Positions 31,983 through 42,107 of a DNA stretch of 64,000 nt are shown one piece after another. Position numbers and translations under genes: made by a program. The DNA is from Natrinema pellirubrum DSM 15624 (GTDB taxonomy: Archaea > Halobacteriota > Halobacteria > Halobacteriales > Natrialbaceae), in the NCBI RefSeq assembly GCF_000230735.2, contig NC_019962.1, positions 3,100,001 through 3,164,000 of the forward strand. Direction: 5' to 3'. The notes beneath the pieces were generated by a model, which saw only the letters and a list, made by a program, of their open reading frames with translations, did no database searches and was not told where the DNA came from. The number at the start of each line of letters is the position of its first letter. Position 1 is the first letter of the stretch.

Positions 31983-34136
31983 CTACTGCGGGCTCGGGTT
32001 CGACCCGCCGGCGGAGCCGACGGTGCCCTGATCGAACGCGGTACCGGTAATCGACTTGAGTCGATCGACCAGCGAGTCCTTCTTGGGTTCGCCCATCAGG
32101 GCGACGTCCAAGACTTCGCTGATGTTCGAGCAGGGGATGATCTCGATCATGTCCTCGTACTCGTCTTCGATCATCACGTCCTGTTCGTTCGCTTGGGGAA
32201 TGATGACCTTGGTACAGCCGGCCTTGGCGGCGGCCTCGATCTTGTGGGTGACCCCACCGACCGGCAACACGTCGCCGCGGACCGACAGCGAGCCGGTCAT
32301 CGCGACCGACTGGTCGACCGGGATGTTCTCGAGGGCGCTGATGACGGCGGTCGCCACCGTAATGGAGGCGGAGTCGCCGTCGACGCCCTGTTGGCCGGCC
32401 TGAACGAACTGGATGTGGATGTCCTTCTCCGAGAGGTCGACGTCGGAGAACTTCTTGATGATCGCGGAGACGTTCTGGACCGACTCCTCGGCCATCTCCT
32501 GGAGCTTCCCGGTGGCGATAACCTGGCCGCCGCCCTGTGCGGGGGCGATCTCGGCCATGACCGGGAGCATGATGCCCGAGTCTTCGCCCATGACCGCGAG
32601 GCCGTTGACACGGCCCTCGACGCCGCCTTCGTTGACCTGCAGTTCGTAGTCCTTGCGGCGCTCGATGTAGTCGTCGGCGAGCTGTTGCTCGATCGACCGG
32701 GAGCGCTGCTTGGCCTGCAGGACGTCCTCGCGGGTGGTTCGGTCCCGATCCTCGGCGCGGGCGATGTCGCCGGCGACGCGGACCAGGCCACCGAGGCTCC
32801 GGAAGTGCAGCGTGAGGTGGTTCTTCCGGCCCGAGCGACGCTTGGCCTCGAGGATGAGTTCCTCGACGGCGTCGTCGGTGAAGTGGGGGAGACGCCCGTC
32901 GCGTTCGACCTCTTGAGCGATGAAGCGGGCGTACTTGCGCCGCATCTCGGGAGTGTCCTCGATGGTGTCGTCCATGTAGACTTCGTACCCGTACCCCTTG
33001 ATCCGGTTGCGCAGCGCGGGGTGCATGTTCTCCATGGCGTCGAGGTTCCCCGCAGCGACCATGATGAAGTCACAGGGGACGGGTTCGGTCTGGACCATCG
33101 CGCCCGAGGAGCGCTCGGACTGGCCCGTGATGGCGAACTCGCCTTCCTGGATCGCCGTCATCAGCTTCTGCTGGGTGCGGATGTCGAGCGTGTTGATCTC
33201 GTCGACGAACAGCACGCCCTTGTTGGACTTGTGGATCGCGCCGGGTTCGACGCGGTCGTGACTCGGCGTCTCCATGCCGCCGGACTGGAAGGGGTCGTGG
33301 CGGACGTCGCCCAGCAGCGCACCGGCGTGAGCGCCGGTCGCGTCCTCGAACGGGGCAACGCGCTGATCGCCGTTGTTGACGATCATGTTGGGGACCATCG
33401 CGTCCGATCCCCGAGAGGTGTAGCGGAAGATCAGCCAGATGATCCCGGCTGCGAGGATACCAAGCAGGATCGGACCCGTGAGGATCGCGTACCCGATGAC
33501 GATCGCGATGATGATCCACATCAGGATCGACCGCATCTGGTTGCGCTTGCGGGCTTCCTCCTTGTGGGCGTCGATGATCTGCTCGCCTTTCCCAGCAGGA
33601 ACGGTTCGGACTTTCGGCTCGTTACCGTCGTCCGGGTTGTGGTAGACTAAGACGTCTTGGAGATCTTCCTTCGGGAGCAGTTGGCTCATCGCCTTGGCCA
33701 GCATCGACTTGCCGGTCCCCGGGGAACCGATCATCATGACGTGGCGACGCTGCTTGGCCGCCTTGATGATGATATCGCGTGCTTCGTCCTGGCCGATGAC
33801 CTGATCGACGAGCCGATCCGGGACCTCGATGTCCTCGGTCGAATCGATCTTCAGTCCACCGAGAAGGTCGTCCTCGGCGATCTCCTCGTCGACCTCGACG
33901 CCGGGATCGACCTCGACCGTGCTGCCGAGGTCCTCGACCGTCTCGAGGTCGTCGTCCTCGTCGGACGACGGCTCGAACCCGTCGATCGGCTCATCGAGGT
34001 CGTCGCCTCGGTCGCCCTCGTCCTCGAGCGGCGGCCGGTCTCCCTGACGCTCGGAGGGCTGCTCGCGCCCGTCCTCGTCGGGAGCAGCGTCCGAAGCGTC
34101 TTCGGGAGGATCGTCAACGTTCGTATCGTTACTCAT
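31983..34136 (-). CDS. lonB: membrane-anchored ATP-dependent protease LonB
   Basis: The protein has 717 residues. After about 100 acidic disordered residues come Walker A GSPGTGKS (137-144), two adjacent membrane helices inserted in the AAA domain (about 203-242, [20 protein letters not shown] and onward), and Walker B GVLFVDEI. The S16 protease domain holds the catalytic Ser in GDSASITVA and the Lys in [14 protein letters not shown] near the C-terminus. Archaeal LonB degrades regulatory and damaged proteins at the membrane; in Haloferax it is essential and controls carotenoid synthesis (from memory). The CPBP gene follows directly. Confidence 0.95.
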   Translation of the reverse strand: MSNDTNVDDPPEDASDAAPDEDGREQPSERQGDRPPLEDEGDRGDDLDEPIDGFEPSSDEDDDLETVEDLGSTVEVDPGVEVDEEIAEDDLLGGLKIDSTEDIEVPDRLVDQVIGQDEARDIIIKAAKQRRHVMMIGSPGTGKSMLAKAMSQLLPKEDLQDVLVYHNPDDGNEPKVRTVPAGKGEQIIDAHKEEARKRNQMRSILMWIIIAIVIGYAILTGPILLGILAAGIIWLIFRYTSRGSDAMVPNMIVNNGDQRVAPFEDATGAHAGALLGDVRHDPFQSGGMETPSHDRVEPGAIHKSNKGVLFVDEINTLDIRTQQKLMTAIQEGEFAITGQSERSSGAMVQTEPVPCDFIMVAAGNLDAMENMHPALRNRIKGYGYEVYMDDTIEDTPEMRRKYARFIAQEVERDGRLPHFTDDAVEELILEAKRRSGRKNHLTLHFRSLGGLVRVAGDIARAEDRDRTTREDVLQAKQRSRSIEQQLADDYIERRKDYELQVNEGGVEGRVNGLAVMGEDSGIMLPVMAEIAPAQGGGQVIATGKLQEMAEESVQNVSAIIKKFSDVDLSEKDIHIQFVQAGQQGVDGDSASITVATAVISALENIPVDQSVAMTGSLSVRGDVLPVGGVTHKIEAAAKAGCTKVIIPQANEQDVMIEDEYEDMIEIIPCSNISEVLDVALMGEPKKDSLVDRLKSITGTAFDQGTVGSAGGSNPSPQ

Positions 34137-34421
34137 AGAACTCTGTTCGGTATCTGTTTCGAAGGGATTGCGACTGATATACTTTCTCCATGCGGAGGAT
34201 GGTGTCAGTTGCTGATACCGGCGGGAACAGCGCCCGACGTGGCTAATCAGGGAGCGACCGTCCCTGTTTTAATTCGGTACATATTCAGCGAATGTATCGC
34301 TCGGTGATCGGTCAGCGTGACCGGCACGGGACGAGCGGGGGGTGACGGGGCGCTGTCGGTCAGTGTCCCGCGTTCGAGACGACTCGCCACGCTTAAGCGC
34401 CGTGCCCGAGCAGTTCCCGGC

Positions 34422-34940
34422 ATGACTCGGGGGTTCTACATCGGTCGGTTCCAGCCGTTTCACAACGGCCATCTGAACATGGTCAAGCAGATCGCCGAAG
34501 ACGTCGACGAACTCGTCCTCGGGATCGGTAGCGCCGACGACTCACACACCGTACGTAACCCGTTTACCGCGGGCGAACGCATCATGATGATCACGAAGTC
34601 GCTGGTCGAGTACGATCTGGTCACCTACGCCGTCCCGATCGAGGACTTAGAACGGAACTCGGTGTGGGTGAGCCACGTCCAGAGCATGAGCCCCGACTTC
34701 GACATCGCCTACTCGAACAATCCGCTGGTCATCCAACTCTTCCGGGAAGCCGGCATCGAGATCCGCCAGTCCCCGATGTTCAACCGCGACGTCTTGGAGG
34801 GGTCGGAGGTCCGCGAACGGATGATCACCGACGGCGACTGGCAGTCGCTCGTGCCCGACGCCGTCGTCGAGGTCGTCGAGGAGATGGACGGTATCGAACG
34901 GATTCAGATGGTCAGCGATTCGGACTCGAACGGGGACTGA
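34422..34940 (+). CDS. nicotinamide-nucleotide adenylyltransferase
   Basis: The protein has 172 residues, the normal length for the archaeal enzyme. GFYIGRFQPFHNGHLNMVKQ carries the (H/T)xGH nucleotide-binding motif of the class I adenylyltransferases, and the later GSEVRERMITDGDWQSLVPD fits the ISSTxxR position. It joins NMN and ATP to NAD. CTTAAGCG at 34392-34399 lies about 26 bases before the ATG at 34422, so the longer frame from 34317 is not used. It is followed after 28 bases by the SAM hydrolase gene. Confidence 0.92.
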   Translation: MTRGFYIGRFQPFHNGHLNMVKQIAEDVDELVLGIGSADDSHTVRNPFTAGERIMMITKSLVEYDLVTYAVPIEDLERNSVWVSHVQSMSPDFDIAYSNNPLVIQLFREAGIEIRQSPMFNRDVLEGSEVRERMITDGDWQSLVPDAVVEVVEEMDGIERIQMVSDSDSNGD

Positions 34941-34968
34941 TTTGGCCTCGAGGGTCGTAACCGAGCCC

Positions 34969-35814
34969 ATGATCACGCTCGCGTCCGACTTCGGCTCGCC
35001 CTATCCCGCGGCGATGAAGGGCGTGCTGTTGCAACGCACCGATGCCCGGCTGGTCGACGTCGCACACGATTTCCCCCGACAGGACGTCCGTACGGCCGCC
35101 TTCTGGCTCCGAGAAGTACTGCCCTATTTTCCGCCGGCGACCCATCTGGTCGTCGTCGACCCCGGCGTCGGAACCGACCGCGACGCGATCGTTCTCCGTG
35201 CGGGCGATCACACGTTCGTCGGCCCCGACAACGGCGTCTTGGTCCCCGCAGCGACCCGACTCGCCGGATCCGAGAACCTCGAGTGCTACACCGTCGACGA
35301 GGCGGCGCTCGAGCCGGTCGAACCGACTGCACCCGTCGAGTCGATCGACGGTGAGAGCCCACAGCGACCGCCGGGTGGCCGGAGCAACACGTTCCACGGT
35401 CGGGACGTCTTCGCGCCCGCGGCCGCCGCCGTCCACGAGGCCGATCCGGCGGCGCTGGACTCGCTCGAGTGGCTCGAACCGACGGCGATCGATGTCGACC
35501 TGACGTTGCCGACGCCGACGCTGGACGGCGAGCGGGCGGTCGGCGAGGTGCTGGTGGTCGACGGCTTCGGGAACGCCATTACGAACGTCCCGGGCTCCTA
35601 TCTCGAGGGCCGAGCGCGGATCGTCGCGAACGGCGATGCGATCCCGGTCGGCGACACGTTCGCCGCGGTGCCGGCGGGTGAGCGACTCGCGACCGTCGGG
35701 AGCCACGGCTACGTCGAACTCGACGTCAACCGCGGCCGCGGTGACGACGCGTTCGGCCTCGCACCCGGCGATCGGGTGGTCCTCGAGCCCGAAGGCGGCG
35801 AGAAAGCGGCGTAG
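34969..35814 (+). CDS. S-adenosyl-L-methionine hydrolase (adenosine-forming), DUF62 family
   Basis: The protein has 281 residues. The family motifs are ITLASDFGSPYPAAMKGVLL at the N-terminus, VVVDPGVGTDRDAIVLRAGD, FVGPDNGVLVPAA, TFHGRDVFAPAAAAVHEA and VDGFGNAITNVPG. The Asp-Arg/Lys-His set of the hydroxide-type enzymes is present. Archaeal members hydrolyse SAM to adenosine and methionine. The gap in the middle (about 105-135) is an acidic loop. Together with the NMN adenylyltransferase upstream it may form a short nucleotide-metabolism operon. Confidence 0.88.
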   Translation: MITLASDFGSPYPAAMKGVLLQRTDARLVDVAHDFPRQDVRTAAFWLREVLPYFPPATHLVVVDPGVGTDRDAIVLRAGDHTFVGPDNGVLVPAATRLAGSENLECYTVDEAALEPVEPTAPVESIDGESPQRPPGGRSNTFHGRDVFAPAAAAVHEADPAALDSLEWLEPTAIDVDLTLPTPTLDGERAVGEVLVVDGFGNAITNVPGSYLEGRARIVANGDAIPVGDTFAAVPAGERLATVGSHGYVELDVNRGRGDDAFGLAPGDRVVLEPEGGEKAA

Positions 35815-36186
35815 TCAGTCATCGGCCGGCCGCGGCCGCTGTCGCGCCGGATCGATTACGACCTCGCCGTCGGCATACACCGTCACGGCACACTGTGAGA
35901 ACGTAAACGACACCGAGCCGTCGCCGATCCGTGGCTCGTCGCCCCGCCAGTGGACGAACAGGGCGTTGAGTGCGTCCGGATCGATACACTCCGAAAGCGC
36001 CTCGAGATCGTCGGGCTCGACGCCGAGGACCGACGAGACGGTCATGAGCAGGGCCGTACTCACCGGTTCATAGGCGCGGTCGTCACACCACGTGTGGTAG
36101 GTCCCGCGGTCCTCGTCGTAGTAGACCGTCCGACCGTCAGTGTCACCGATCGGCGTCAGGGTGTCTCGCGGAGCGGTTCCGGACAT
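35815..36186 (-). CDS. stand-alone HalOD1 output-domain protein
   Basis: The protein has 123 residues. YYDEDRGTYHTWCDDRAYEP, VSTALLMTVSSVLGVEPDDL, EALSECIDPDALNALFVHWR and VSFTFSQCAVTVYADGEVVI match the HalOD1 fold. The stop codons of this gene and of the SAM hydrolase are adjacent, so the two transcripts converge. CTAGATCTAG (36190-36199) and GTTAACACTTAAC upstream are candidate regulatory sites. Confidence 0.8.
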   Translation of the reverse strand: MSGTAPRDTLTPIGDTDGRTVYYDEDRGTYHTWCDDRAYEPVSTALLMTVSSVLGVEPDDLEALSECIDPDALNALFVHWRGDEPRIGDGSVSFTFSQCAVTVYADGEVVIDPARQRPRPADD

Positions 36187-36292
36187 ACTAGATCTAGGTG
36201 ATGTTTGTTAACACTTAACAGTAATGGCCATAATCGACCGGGATCAGCAGCAAGCGACACGAAAAAAAACGCGAACGCGGGAAACAGCGACG

Positions 36293-37870
36293 TTACTCGG
36301 CGGCGATGACGTCGTCGATACGGGCGATCATCGTCGCGGCCTCGGTCGCGCTCTCGACGGCCTCACGCTTGACGTCGGCGGGGTCGACGACGCCGTACTC
36401 GAAGGGATCGTCGATCGTGACCTCGTCACCGTCGGTGATCAGGCCCGCACGGCCCTCGGAGTCGTGGGCGGCACGGAGGTCCACGAGCGCGTCGATGGGA
36501 TCGCGGCCGGTGTTGGCTGCGAGCGTCCGTGGGACGATGTCGACCGCGTCGGCGAAGGCCGTCACGGCGAGCTGTTTACGGCCCTCGATACCGGCGGCTT
36601 CCTCGCGGACCTTGTCCGCGATCGCGATCTCGGTCGCGCCCGCGCCGGGGACGACCTCGCCCGACTCGAGCGCCGTCGCGACGACGTCGAGTGCGTCACC
36701 GATAGCGCGCTCGAGTTCGTCGACGACGTGTTCGGTGCCACCGCGAACGAAGACGGTGACCGTCTCGGCGGCCGCGCCGCCCTCGACGAACGCCAGGTCG
36801 TCGTCGCCGAAGTTCTCGGTGCGGATCCGGTCGGCGGAGCCGAGATCCTCGTCCTCGAGGTCGTCGAGGTCGCCGACGCGGCGTGCGCCGGTCGCGGAGG
36901 CGACCTGTCGTGCGTCGCTGTCGCCCAGCCCTTCGAAGACGAGAACGTCCTCGTTTGCCAGCGCGTTCGCGACGCGGTCGTTGACGTCTTCGGTGGTGAA
37001 GACGACGTCGGCCCCGCTGTCGGCGACGGCCTCGGCATAGCCCTCGAGTTCGCCCTCTTCGGCGTCGATGGCGGCGTTGAGCTGGTCGATCGAGTCGATG
37101 GCGTACTCGGCGTCGACGTCGCCGGTCCGGACGTCGAGTTCGACGTCCAGGATGGCGATCGACGCGTCTTCGACCGCGCTCGGCATGCCGTCGTGGGCGG
37201 GCTCCTCGTCGACGACGATCCCGGGGACGAGTTCGGTCGCGTTCGAGGAGGCACCGATCTGGGTGTGAACGGTGACGTTGTCGCGGGCGACGCCCTCGTC
37301 CGTGTCGACGTGGCGGATCGCCTCGACGACGGTCTCGGCCAGGGACTCGGCGGTGAGTCCGCCGGTACCCTTGCCGGTCATGCACGACTCGGCGACCTGT
37401 CGGAGGATTTCATCGTCGACGTCGGCCTCGTTGACCTGCTCGTCGATCGCCTCGAGGGCGATTTCGGCGGCCTCGTGGTAGCCCTCGACGATCGTCGTCG
37501 CGTGGACGTCCTGTTCGATCAGGTCCTCGGCCTCGCCAAGCAGGTTGCCGGCCAGTACCGCGGCGGTGGTCGTTCCGTCGCCGACTTCCTCCTCCTGGGT
37601 GTCGGAGACTTCGACGATCATCTGGGCCGCGGGGTGTTCGATGTCCATCTCGTTGAGAATGGTCGCGCCGTCGTTGGTGATGACGACGTCCCCGCCGGAG
37701 TCGACGAGCATCTTGTCCATACCGCGGGGTCCGAGTGTGGTACGTACCGACTCGGCCACGGCCTTGCCGGCCATGATGTTGGACGACTGGGCGTCCCGAC
37801 CCTGCGTTCGCTGACTATCCTCGCTCATAATGAACATGGGCTGCCCACCCATGCGTCGCTGTTGTGCCAT
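36293..37870 (-). CDS. thermosome (group II chaperonin) subunit
   Basis: The protein has 525 residues. The equatorial, intermediate and apical domains are all present: [56 protein letters not shown] and the late [19 protein letters not shown] contacts GDGTTT are intact. It folds cytosolic proteins as an 8- or 9-membered double ring. The C-terminus stops at [11 protein letters not shown], without the Gly-Gly-Met-rich tail seen in many haloarchaeal subunits, which makes it shorter than the usual 550-560. A strong CTTATATAG promoter precedes it. Confidence 0.95.
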   Translation of the reverse strand: MAQQRRMGGQPMFIMSEDSQRTQGRDAQSSNIMAGKAVAESVRTTLGPRGMDKMLVDSGGDVVITNDGATILNEMDIEHPAAQMIVEVSDTQEEEVGDGTTTAAVLAGNLLGEAEDLIEQDVHATTIVEGYHEAAEIALEAIDEQVNEADVDDEILRQVAESCMTGKGTGGLTAESLAETVVEAIRHVDTDEGVARDNVTVHTQIGASSNATELVPGIVVDEEPAHDGMPSAVEDASIAILDVELDVRTGDVDAEYAIDSIDQLNAAIDAEEGELEGYAEAVADSGADVVFTTEDVNDRVANALANEDVLVFEGLGDSDARQVASATGARRVGDLDDLEDEDLGSADRIRTENFGDDDLAFVEGGAAAETVTVFVRGGTEHVVDELERAIGDALDVVATALESGEVVPGAGATEIAIADKVREEAAGIEGRKQLAVTAFADAVDIVPRTLAANTGRDPIDALVDLRAAHDSEGRAGLITDGDEVTIDDPFEYGVVDPADVKREAVESATEAATMIARIDDVIAAE

Positions 37871-37900
37871 CGTTGATCCTCACTACCTATGTCGTTAGCA

Positions 37901-37914
37901 CTTCTATATAAGCG
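37901..37914 (-). promoter_or_regulatory. strong TATA box of the thermosome gene
   Basis: CGCTTATATAGAAG on the minus strand is the clearest TATA box in the window, about 36 bases before the start codon, so a leader of about 10 bases is expected. Heat-inducible thermosome promoters of haloarchaea have this type of core. Confidence 0.6.
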
Positions 37915-38024
37915 TTTCCCTCCCACCACCACTCCGTCTTGCGATTGCCCGTGTGAACCGTCGACACGACGGGTCGGCGACGAGCCGGTAGGGAAATATG
38001 GGTCCGCTCGGAATGACCGGACGA

Positions 38025-38858
38025 ATGCTGGAGCTGGAACACGGGTTCCGCGTCGTCGACGTCGCGACGCGGCTGCCGCCGGCCGACGGGATGGGGGTGC
38101 CCAGCGTACCAACGATCACCGCGGATCGACTCGAGCGGGAGATGCATCAGGCGGGGATCACGGGATCGGTCGTCTTCCCGCCGTCGCTGCCGGAGACAAG
38201 CTATCTCGCGCCGAACAACGGCGTCGCCAGGCGGAGCGTCGACCGCCCGTTCGTCGCCTTCGCCCGGATCAACGGGACCGAAACGCCAGGACGGACGACC
38301 ACCGACCGACTCCGCAATGCCGTCAGCGGCCGCGAGGACCACCACACCTCGCCGAGCGACGTCGAGAAGTTCGCCTACGACGACCGGTTTCACGGGTTCG
38401 TCCTCGATCCCGCCGTCGACGACTACCCCGACGAGGACGTGCTGGCGGCCCTCGAGGACGTCGGCCTCCCCGTGATCGTCCGCGGCGGCGTCGACGCGCC
38501 TCCCGAGACCCTCGCCGAAACGGTACTCGATCGGTCGTTCCCCGTCGTCGTCGGCCGCTTCGGCGGCCACCCGCTGAACCGCGAGTTGATGGACGAGATG
38601 ATCGACCTCCTCGACGAGTACGACGACTGCTACCTCGAGACGAGTTTCGTCCGCTACCGCGAGCAACTCGAGCGCGCCGTCCTCGAGCATCCCGACCGCG
38701 TCTTCTTCGGCAGCGGTGCCCCGGCCTGTCACCCCAACGTCGCGGTCATGGAGATCCTCACGCTGGACGTCTCCGAGGACATGCTTCGCCGTGCGTTTTC
38801 GAAAAACGCCTGTCGCGTGATCGACGCGCTTGCGCCCGAGGCAGACGCCTGGAACTGA
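38025..38858 (+). CDS. amidohydrolase-like protein (TIM-barrel, PF04909-like)
   Basis: The protein has 277 residues. MLELEHGFRVVDVATRLPPA begins the first strand. Later strands include GITGSVVFPPS, FVAFARINGTE, FHGFVLDPAVDD, LPVIVRGGV, VVVGRFGGHPLNRELMDEM, CYLETSFVRY and HPDRVFFGSGAPACHP, in the order of amidohydrolase family 2. Several canonical metal ligands are not obvious (the first HxH is absent), so it may be non-hydrolytic. AAATATGGG at 37994-38002 lies about 28 bases before the ATG at 38025. It is divergent from the thermosome gene. Confidence 0.72.
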   Translation: MLELEHGFRVVDVATRLPPADGMGVPSVPTITADRLEREMHQAGITGSVVFPPSLPETSYLAPNNGVARRSVDRPFVAFARINGTETPGRTTTDRLRNAVSGREDHHTSPSDVEKFAYDDRFHGFVLDPAVDDYPDEDVLAALEDVGLPVIVRGGVDAPPETLAETVLDRSFPVVVGRFGGHPLNRELMDEMIDLLDEYDDCYLETSFVRYREQLERAVLEHPDRVFFGSGAPACHPNVAVMEILTLDVSEDMLRRAFSKNACRVIDALAPEADAWN

Positions 38859-39200
38859 AATCGGGCGGCGGCCGCGGTCCTGCCCGTTCGCGCCGGGGGT
38901 CGTGCGGTTCTCGTCGACCGCTCGGACTCCGCCCGCCGTCCGCCGACGAACGGATTTCGCCGACCCGCCACTCGACGACCGGACAGCGGCGGGTGAGCCG
39001 GCCCGCGAGGGGGCTCGCGCTTCGGGAACGAAACGCATCGGGTTTCGACACGAGTGGCCCCCGATTCGCCTGAATCACTTACCAAATATCTCCATTCCTA
39101 CGTTTCAGGTGCAAGATATGGGGCAGAATCATATACCAGATATCACGAATCACGTATTGATCGATAAATTCATCATCGTTCATGAGCGGGAACCGACTAC
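38859..39200. other. intergenic stretch with AT-rich promoter region of the GntP gene
   Basis: No gene was seen. The last 130 bases are AT-rich with two ACCARATATC repeats, at 39081-39090 and 39135-39144, and the box GATAAATTC at 39163-39171 about 33 bases before the ATG. The repeats are candidates for an operator. Confidence 0.45.
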
Positions 39201-40562
39201 ATGCTCGAAGGATTTCCACTGGTACTGTTGCTCGCCGCGGCGGTGGCCTTTATTATCGTCGCCACGGCGAAGTTGGATCTGCACGCGTTCCTCGCACTGC
39301 TGATCGCCGCCTACCTGACCGGCCTCGCCGCGGGGCTCGATCCCGCGGAGGTCGCCTCACTCGTGACCGACGGCTTCGGCGGCATCCTCGGCTACATCGG
39401 GATCGTCATCGTCGCCGGGACGATCATCGGCACCTGCCTCGAGCGGTCGGGTGCCGCCATCGTCATCGCGGAGACGGTTCTTGACTACGTCGGAGAGGAG
39501 TACACCACGCAGGTGATGGCGATCACGGGAAGCATCGTCTCGATCCCGGTGTTCTGTGACTCCGGGTTCGTTATTCTCTCGGGCCTGAACCGGTCGCTCG
39601 CCGAGCGGTCGGGGCTCTCGCTGTCGACGCTCGGCGTCGCGCTCGCGGGCGGGCTCTACGTCACGCACGTCTTCGTGCCGCCGACGCCGGGCCCGATCGC
39701 CGCGGCCGGAATCATCGGCGCGGACATCGGCCTCGTCATGCTCGCGGGACTCATCGTCAGTGCCCCCATCGTCTTCGTCGCCGCGACGTGGGCCGACAGG
39801 GTCGCCTCGAACTACCACATCGACCCCAACCCCGAGATGACGATCGAGGAGATCAAGTCCGAGTACGGGTCGATGCCCTCGCGTGCGGCATCGTTCGCCC
39901 CGCTGCTCGTGCCGATCGTACTCATCGCGCTCGGCTCGATCGCCGCCTACCCCGAAGCGGAGAACCCGGAACTGATCACTGGAACGCTCCAGCGCTGGCT
40001 GCTGTTCCTCGGTGACCCCGCCGTCGCGCTGATCATCGGCGCGTTCATCGCCTTCGCGATCGTGCCCGACTTCACCAGCGACGTGACCGACGAGTGGGTC
40101 TCCGATGGGATCAAGAACGCCGCGGTCATCCTCGCGGTGACCGGCGCCGGCGGCGCGTTCGGCGAGGTCCTCTCGGCGCTGCCCCTCGAGAACTTCATCA
40201 CCGACACGCTGGGCGGGCTCGGCATCGGCCTGCTCGCCGCGTTCGTCGTCGCCGCGGCGATGAAGTCCGCGCTCGGCTCCTCGACGGTCGCGATCCTGAC
40301 GACGGCGGGGCTCGTCGCGCCGCTGCTTGGCTCGCTGGGCCTGGACACCGAGATCGGGAAGGTGTTCACCGTCCTTGCGATCGGGGCCGGCAGCATGACC
40401 GTCAGCCACGCCAACGACTCCTACTTCTGGATCATCACGGAGTTCACCGACATGGAGACGTCGACGGCCTACCAGGCCTGGACGCTCGCGACGCTGGTAC
40501 TCGGCCTCTCGAGTATCGTCTGGATCGTCGTCCTCCGAAACGTCGCGGGACTGGCCTTCTAG
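39201..40562 (+). CDS. GntP-family gluconate/glycerate:H+ symporter
   Basis: The protein has 453 residues and about 12-14 membrane helices. GFGGILGYIGIVIVAGTIIG, IPVFCDSGFVILSGLNRSLA, VFVPPTPGPIAAAGIIGADI and MKSALGSSTVAILTTAGLVA are diagnostic of the GntP family. These permeases import gluconate or related sugar acids. Its 3' end overlaps the glycerate kinase gene on the opposite strand by four bases. That pairing suggests glycerate as a substrate, which is an inference. Confidence 0.92.
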   Translation: MLEGFPLVLLLAAAVAFIIVATAKLDLHAFLALLIAAYLTGLAAGLDPAEVASLVTDGFGGILGYIGIVIVAGTIIGTCLERSGAAIVIAETVLDYVGEEYTTQVMAITGSIVSIPVFCDSGFVILSGLNRSLAERSGLSLSTLGVALAGGLYVTHVFVPPTPGPIAAAGIIGADIGLVMLAGLIVSAPIVFVAATWADRVASNYHIDPNPEMTIEEIKSEYGSMPSRAASFAPLLVPIVLIALGSIAAYPEAENPELITGTLQRWLLFLGDPAVALIIGAFIAFAIVPDFTSDVTDEWVSDGIKNAAVILAVTGAGGAFGEVLSALPLENFITDTLGGLGIGLLAAFVVAAAMKSALGSSTVAILTTAGLVAPLLGSLGLDTEIGKVFTVLAIGAGSMTVSHANDSYFWIITEFTDMETSTAYQAWTLATLVLGLSSIVWIVVLRNVAGLAF

Positions 40563-41887
40563 CGGACGACCAGTACCCGCAGATCGTTCAGGTTCGTTCC
40601 CGTCGGCCCCGTACAAACGAGGCCGTTTCTGGACTCGAGATACGGATAGACGTCGTTATCGGCGAGGGCTGCCCGCGCCGCGTCGGGGTCCTCGACGGTC
40701 GCGCGGTCGACCAGCGCGCCGGCCGCGTCGGTCGCGCCGTCGATGCCGTCGGTGTCGACCGCGGCGACCGCGACGTCCGTTTCCCGCTCCGCGAGCGACA
40801 GCGCCGCGCTCGTCGCGAACTCCTGGTTCGGGCCGCCCGACCCGTCGCCCCGGACCGTCACCGTCGTCTCACCGCCGGAGAGGACCACGGCCGGCGGCTC
40901 GAGCGGCGTTCCGGTGGCCCGGATCTCCTCCGCGATCGCGACGTGGGTCGTCGCCGCCTCGCGGGCCTCGCCGCGAACGCGCGAGGAGAGGACGAGCGGC
41001 TCGTACCCCCGCTCGATCGCCGCGTCCCGTGCGGCCTCGAGGACGGTCATCCCGTCCGCGACAATGTGGTTCGAGACGCGCTCGAACGCCGGGTCGTCCG
41101 GCCCGGGCGTCTCGGCGACCTCGCCGGCCGCGCCGCGCTCGAGACGCTCGCGGACGGCGTCGGGCGCGTCGATCCCGTAGCGCTCGAGAACGGCGAGCGC
41201 GTCGTCGAACGTCGACGCGTCGGGGGCGACCGGGCCGCTGGCGATCACGCTCAGGTCGTTCCCGACCACGTCGCTGAGGATCACGCCGGCGACCGTCGCG
41301 GGGGCGGCCCGGCGGGCCAGCCGGCCGCCTTTCAGCGCCGAGAGGTGCTTGCGGACCGCGTTGATCTCGCCGATGTCGGCCCCGCTCTCGAGTAAGGCGT
41401 CGGTGGTCGACTGCAGATCGGACAGCGACACGTCGCCGGCGGGCGCGGCCATGAGCGCGCTCCCGCCGCCGGTGATCGCCGCCAGCACGAGCGTGTCCTC
41501 GCTCGCCGCGTTGGCCGCCTCGAGCAGGGCCCGCGTTCCCGCGACCCCGCGCTCGCTCGGTGTCGGATGGTCGCCCTCGCGGACCGTCACCCGGTCCGTC
41601 TCGACGGGGTCGTCAGTGACGACCACGCCCCCGTCGAGCCGGTCGCCCAAGACGCCCTCGAGCGCCGCGGCGACGTGGGCCGCGGCGTTACCGCCGCCGA
41701 GGACGCGGACCTCGTCGTACGCACTGAGGTCGTAGGTCGCGTCGGCGACGCGGAGGGTTTCGCCCGCGAGCGAGACGGCCTCGCGGACGACGGTGCGTGG
41801 ACGGCCCGCCTCGATGCCGGCCTCGACGCAGGCGAGCGCGGCCTCGCGGGCCTCGCTCGAGGCGAGTCGGTCGCGGTCCTCGATCAC
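40559..41887 (-). CDS. glycerate 2-kinase (GckA/DUF4147 type)
   Basis: The protein has 442 residues. Key stretches include VRVLGGGNAAAHVAAALEGV, TLVLAAITGGGSALMAAPAG, EINAVRKHLSALKGGRLARR, AGVILSDVVGNDLSVIASGP, VVLSGGETTVTV and SGGPNQEFATSAAL, the order of the class II glycerate kinase fold. It phosphorylates D-glycerate to 2-phosphoglycerate, feeding lower glycolysis. Its stop codon overlaps that of the GntP gene in CTAG (40559-40562). The start at 41887 gives MIEDRDRLASSEAREAALAC. Confidence 0.92.
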   Translation of the reverse strand: MIEDRDRLASSEAREAALACVEAGIEAGRPRTVVREAVSLAGETLRVADATYDLSAYDEVRVLGGGNAAAHVAAALEGVLGDRLDGGVVVTDDPVETDRVTVREGDHPTPSERGVAGTRALLEAANAASEDTLVLAAITGGGSALMAAPAGDVSLSDLQSTTDALLESGADIGEINAVRKHLSALKGGRLARRAAPATVAGVILSDVVGNDLSVIASGPVAPDASTFDDALAVLERYGIDAPDAVRERLERGAAGEVAETPGPDDPAFERVSNHIVADGMTVLEAARDAAIERGYEPLVLSSRVRGEAREAATTHVAIAEEIRATGTPLEPPAVVLSGGETTVTVRGDGSGGPNQEFATSAALSLAERETDVAVAAVDTDGIDGATDAAGALVDRATVEDPDAARAALADNDVYPYLESRNGLVCTGPTGTNLNDLRVLVVR

Positions 41888-42107
41888 GCCTGCCCACCCC
41901 GGGCGGAGTGCGGTCGCGGACCGGCGTCGGCGCTCGAAGCGGTCGCGGTTCGATCGGTGGCTCCCGTCGCTGTCATGTGCGAGCGGTCAGTCGCGACCGG
42001 CTAAAGTTCGCGGATTCGGCGCGCTTCGTGTCAGGACATCGCGGAGCCCAGTTCGCCGTACGTGTCTATCAGTTGTCTTTATAGGGGAGACCGCGGACTA
42101 GTCGACC

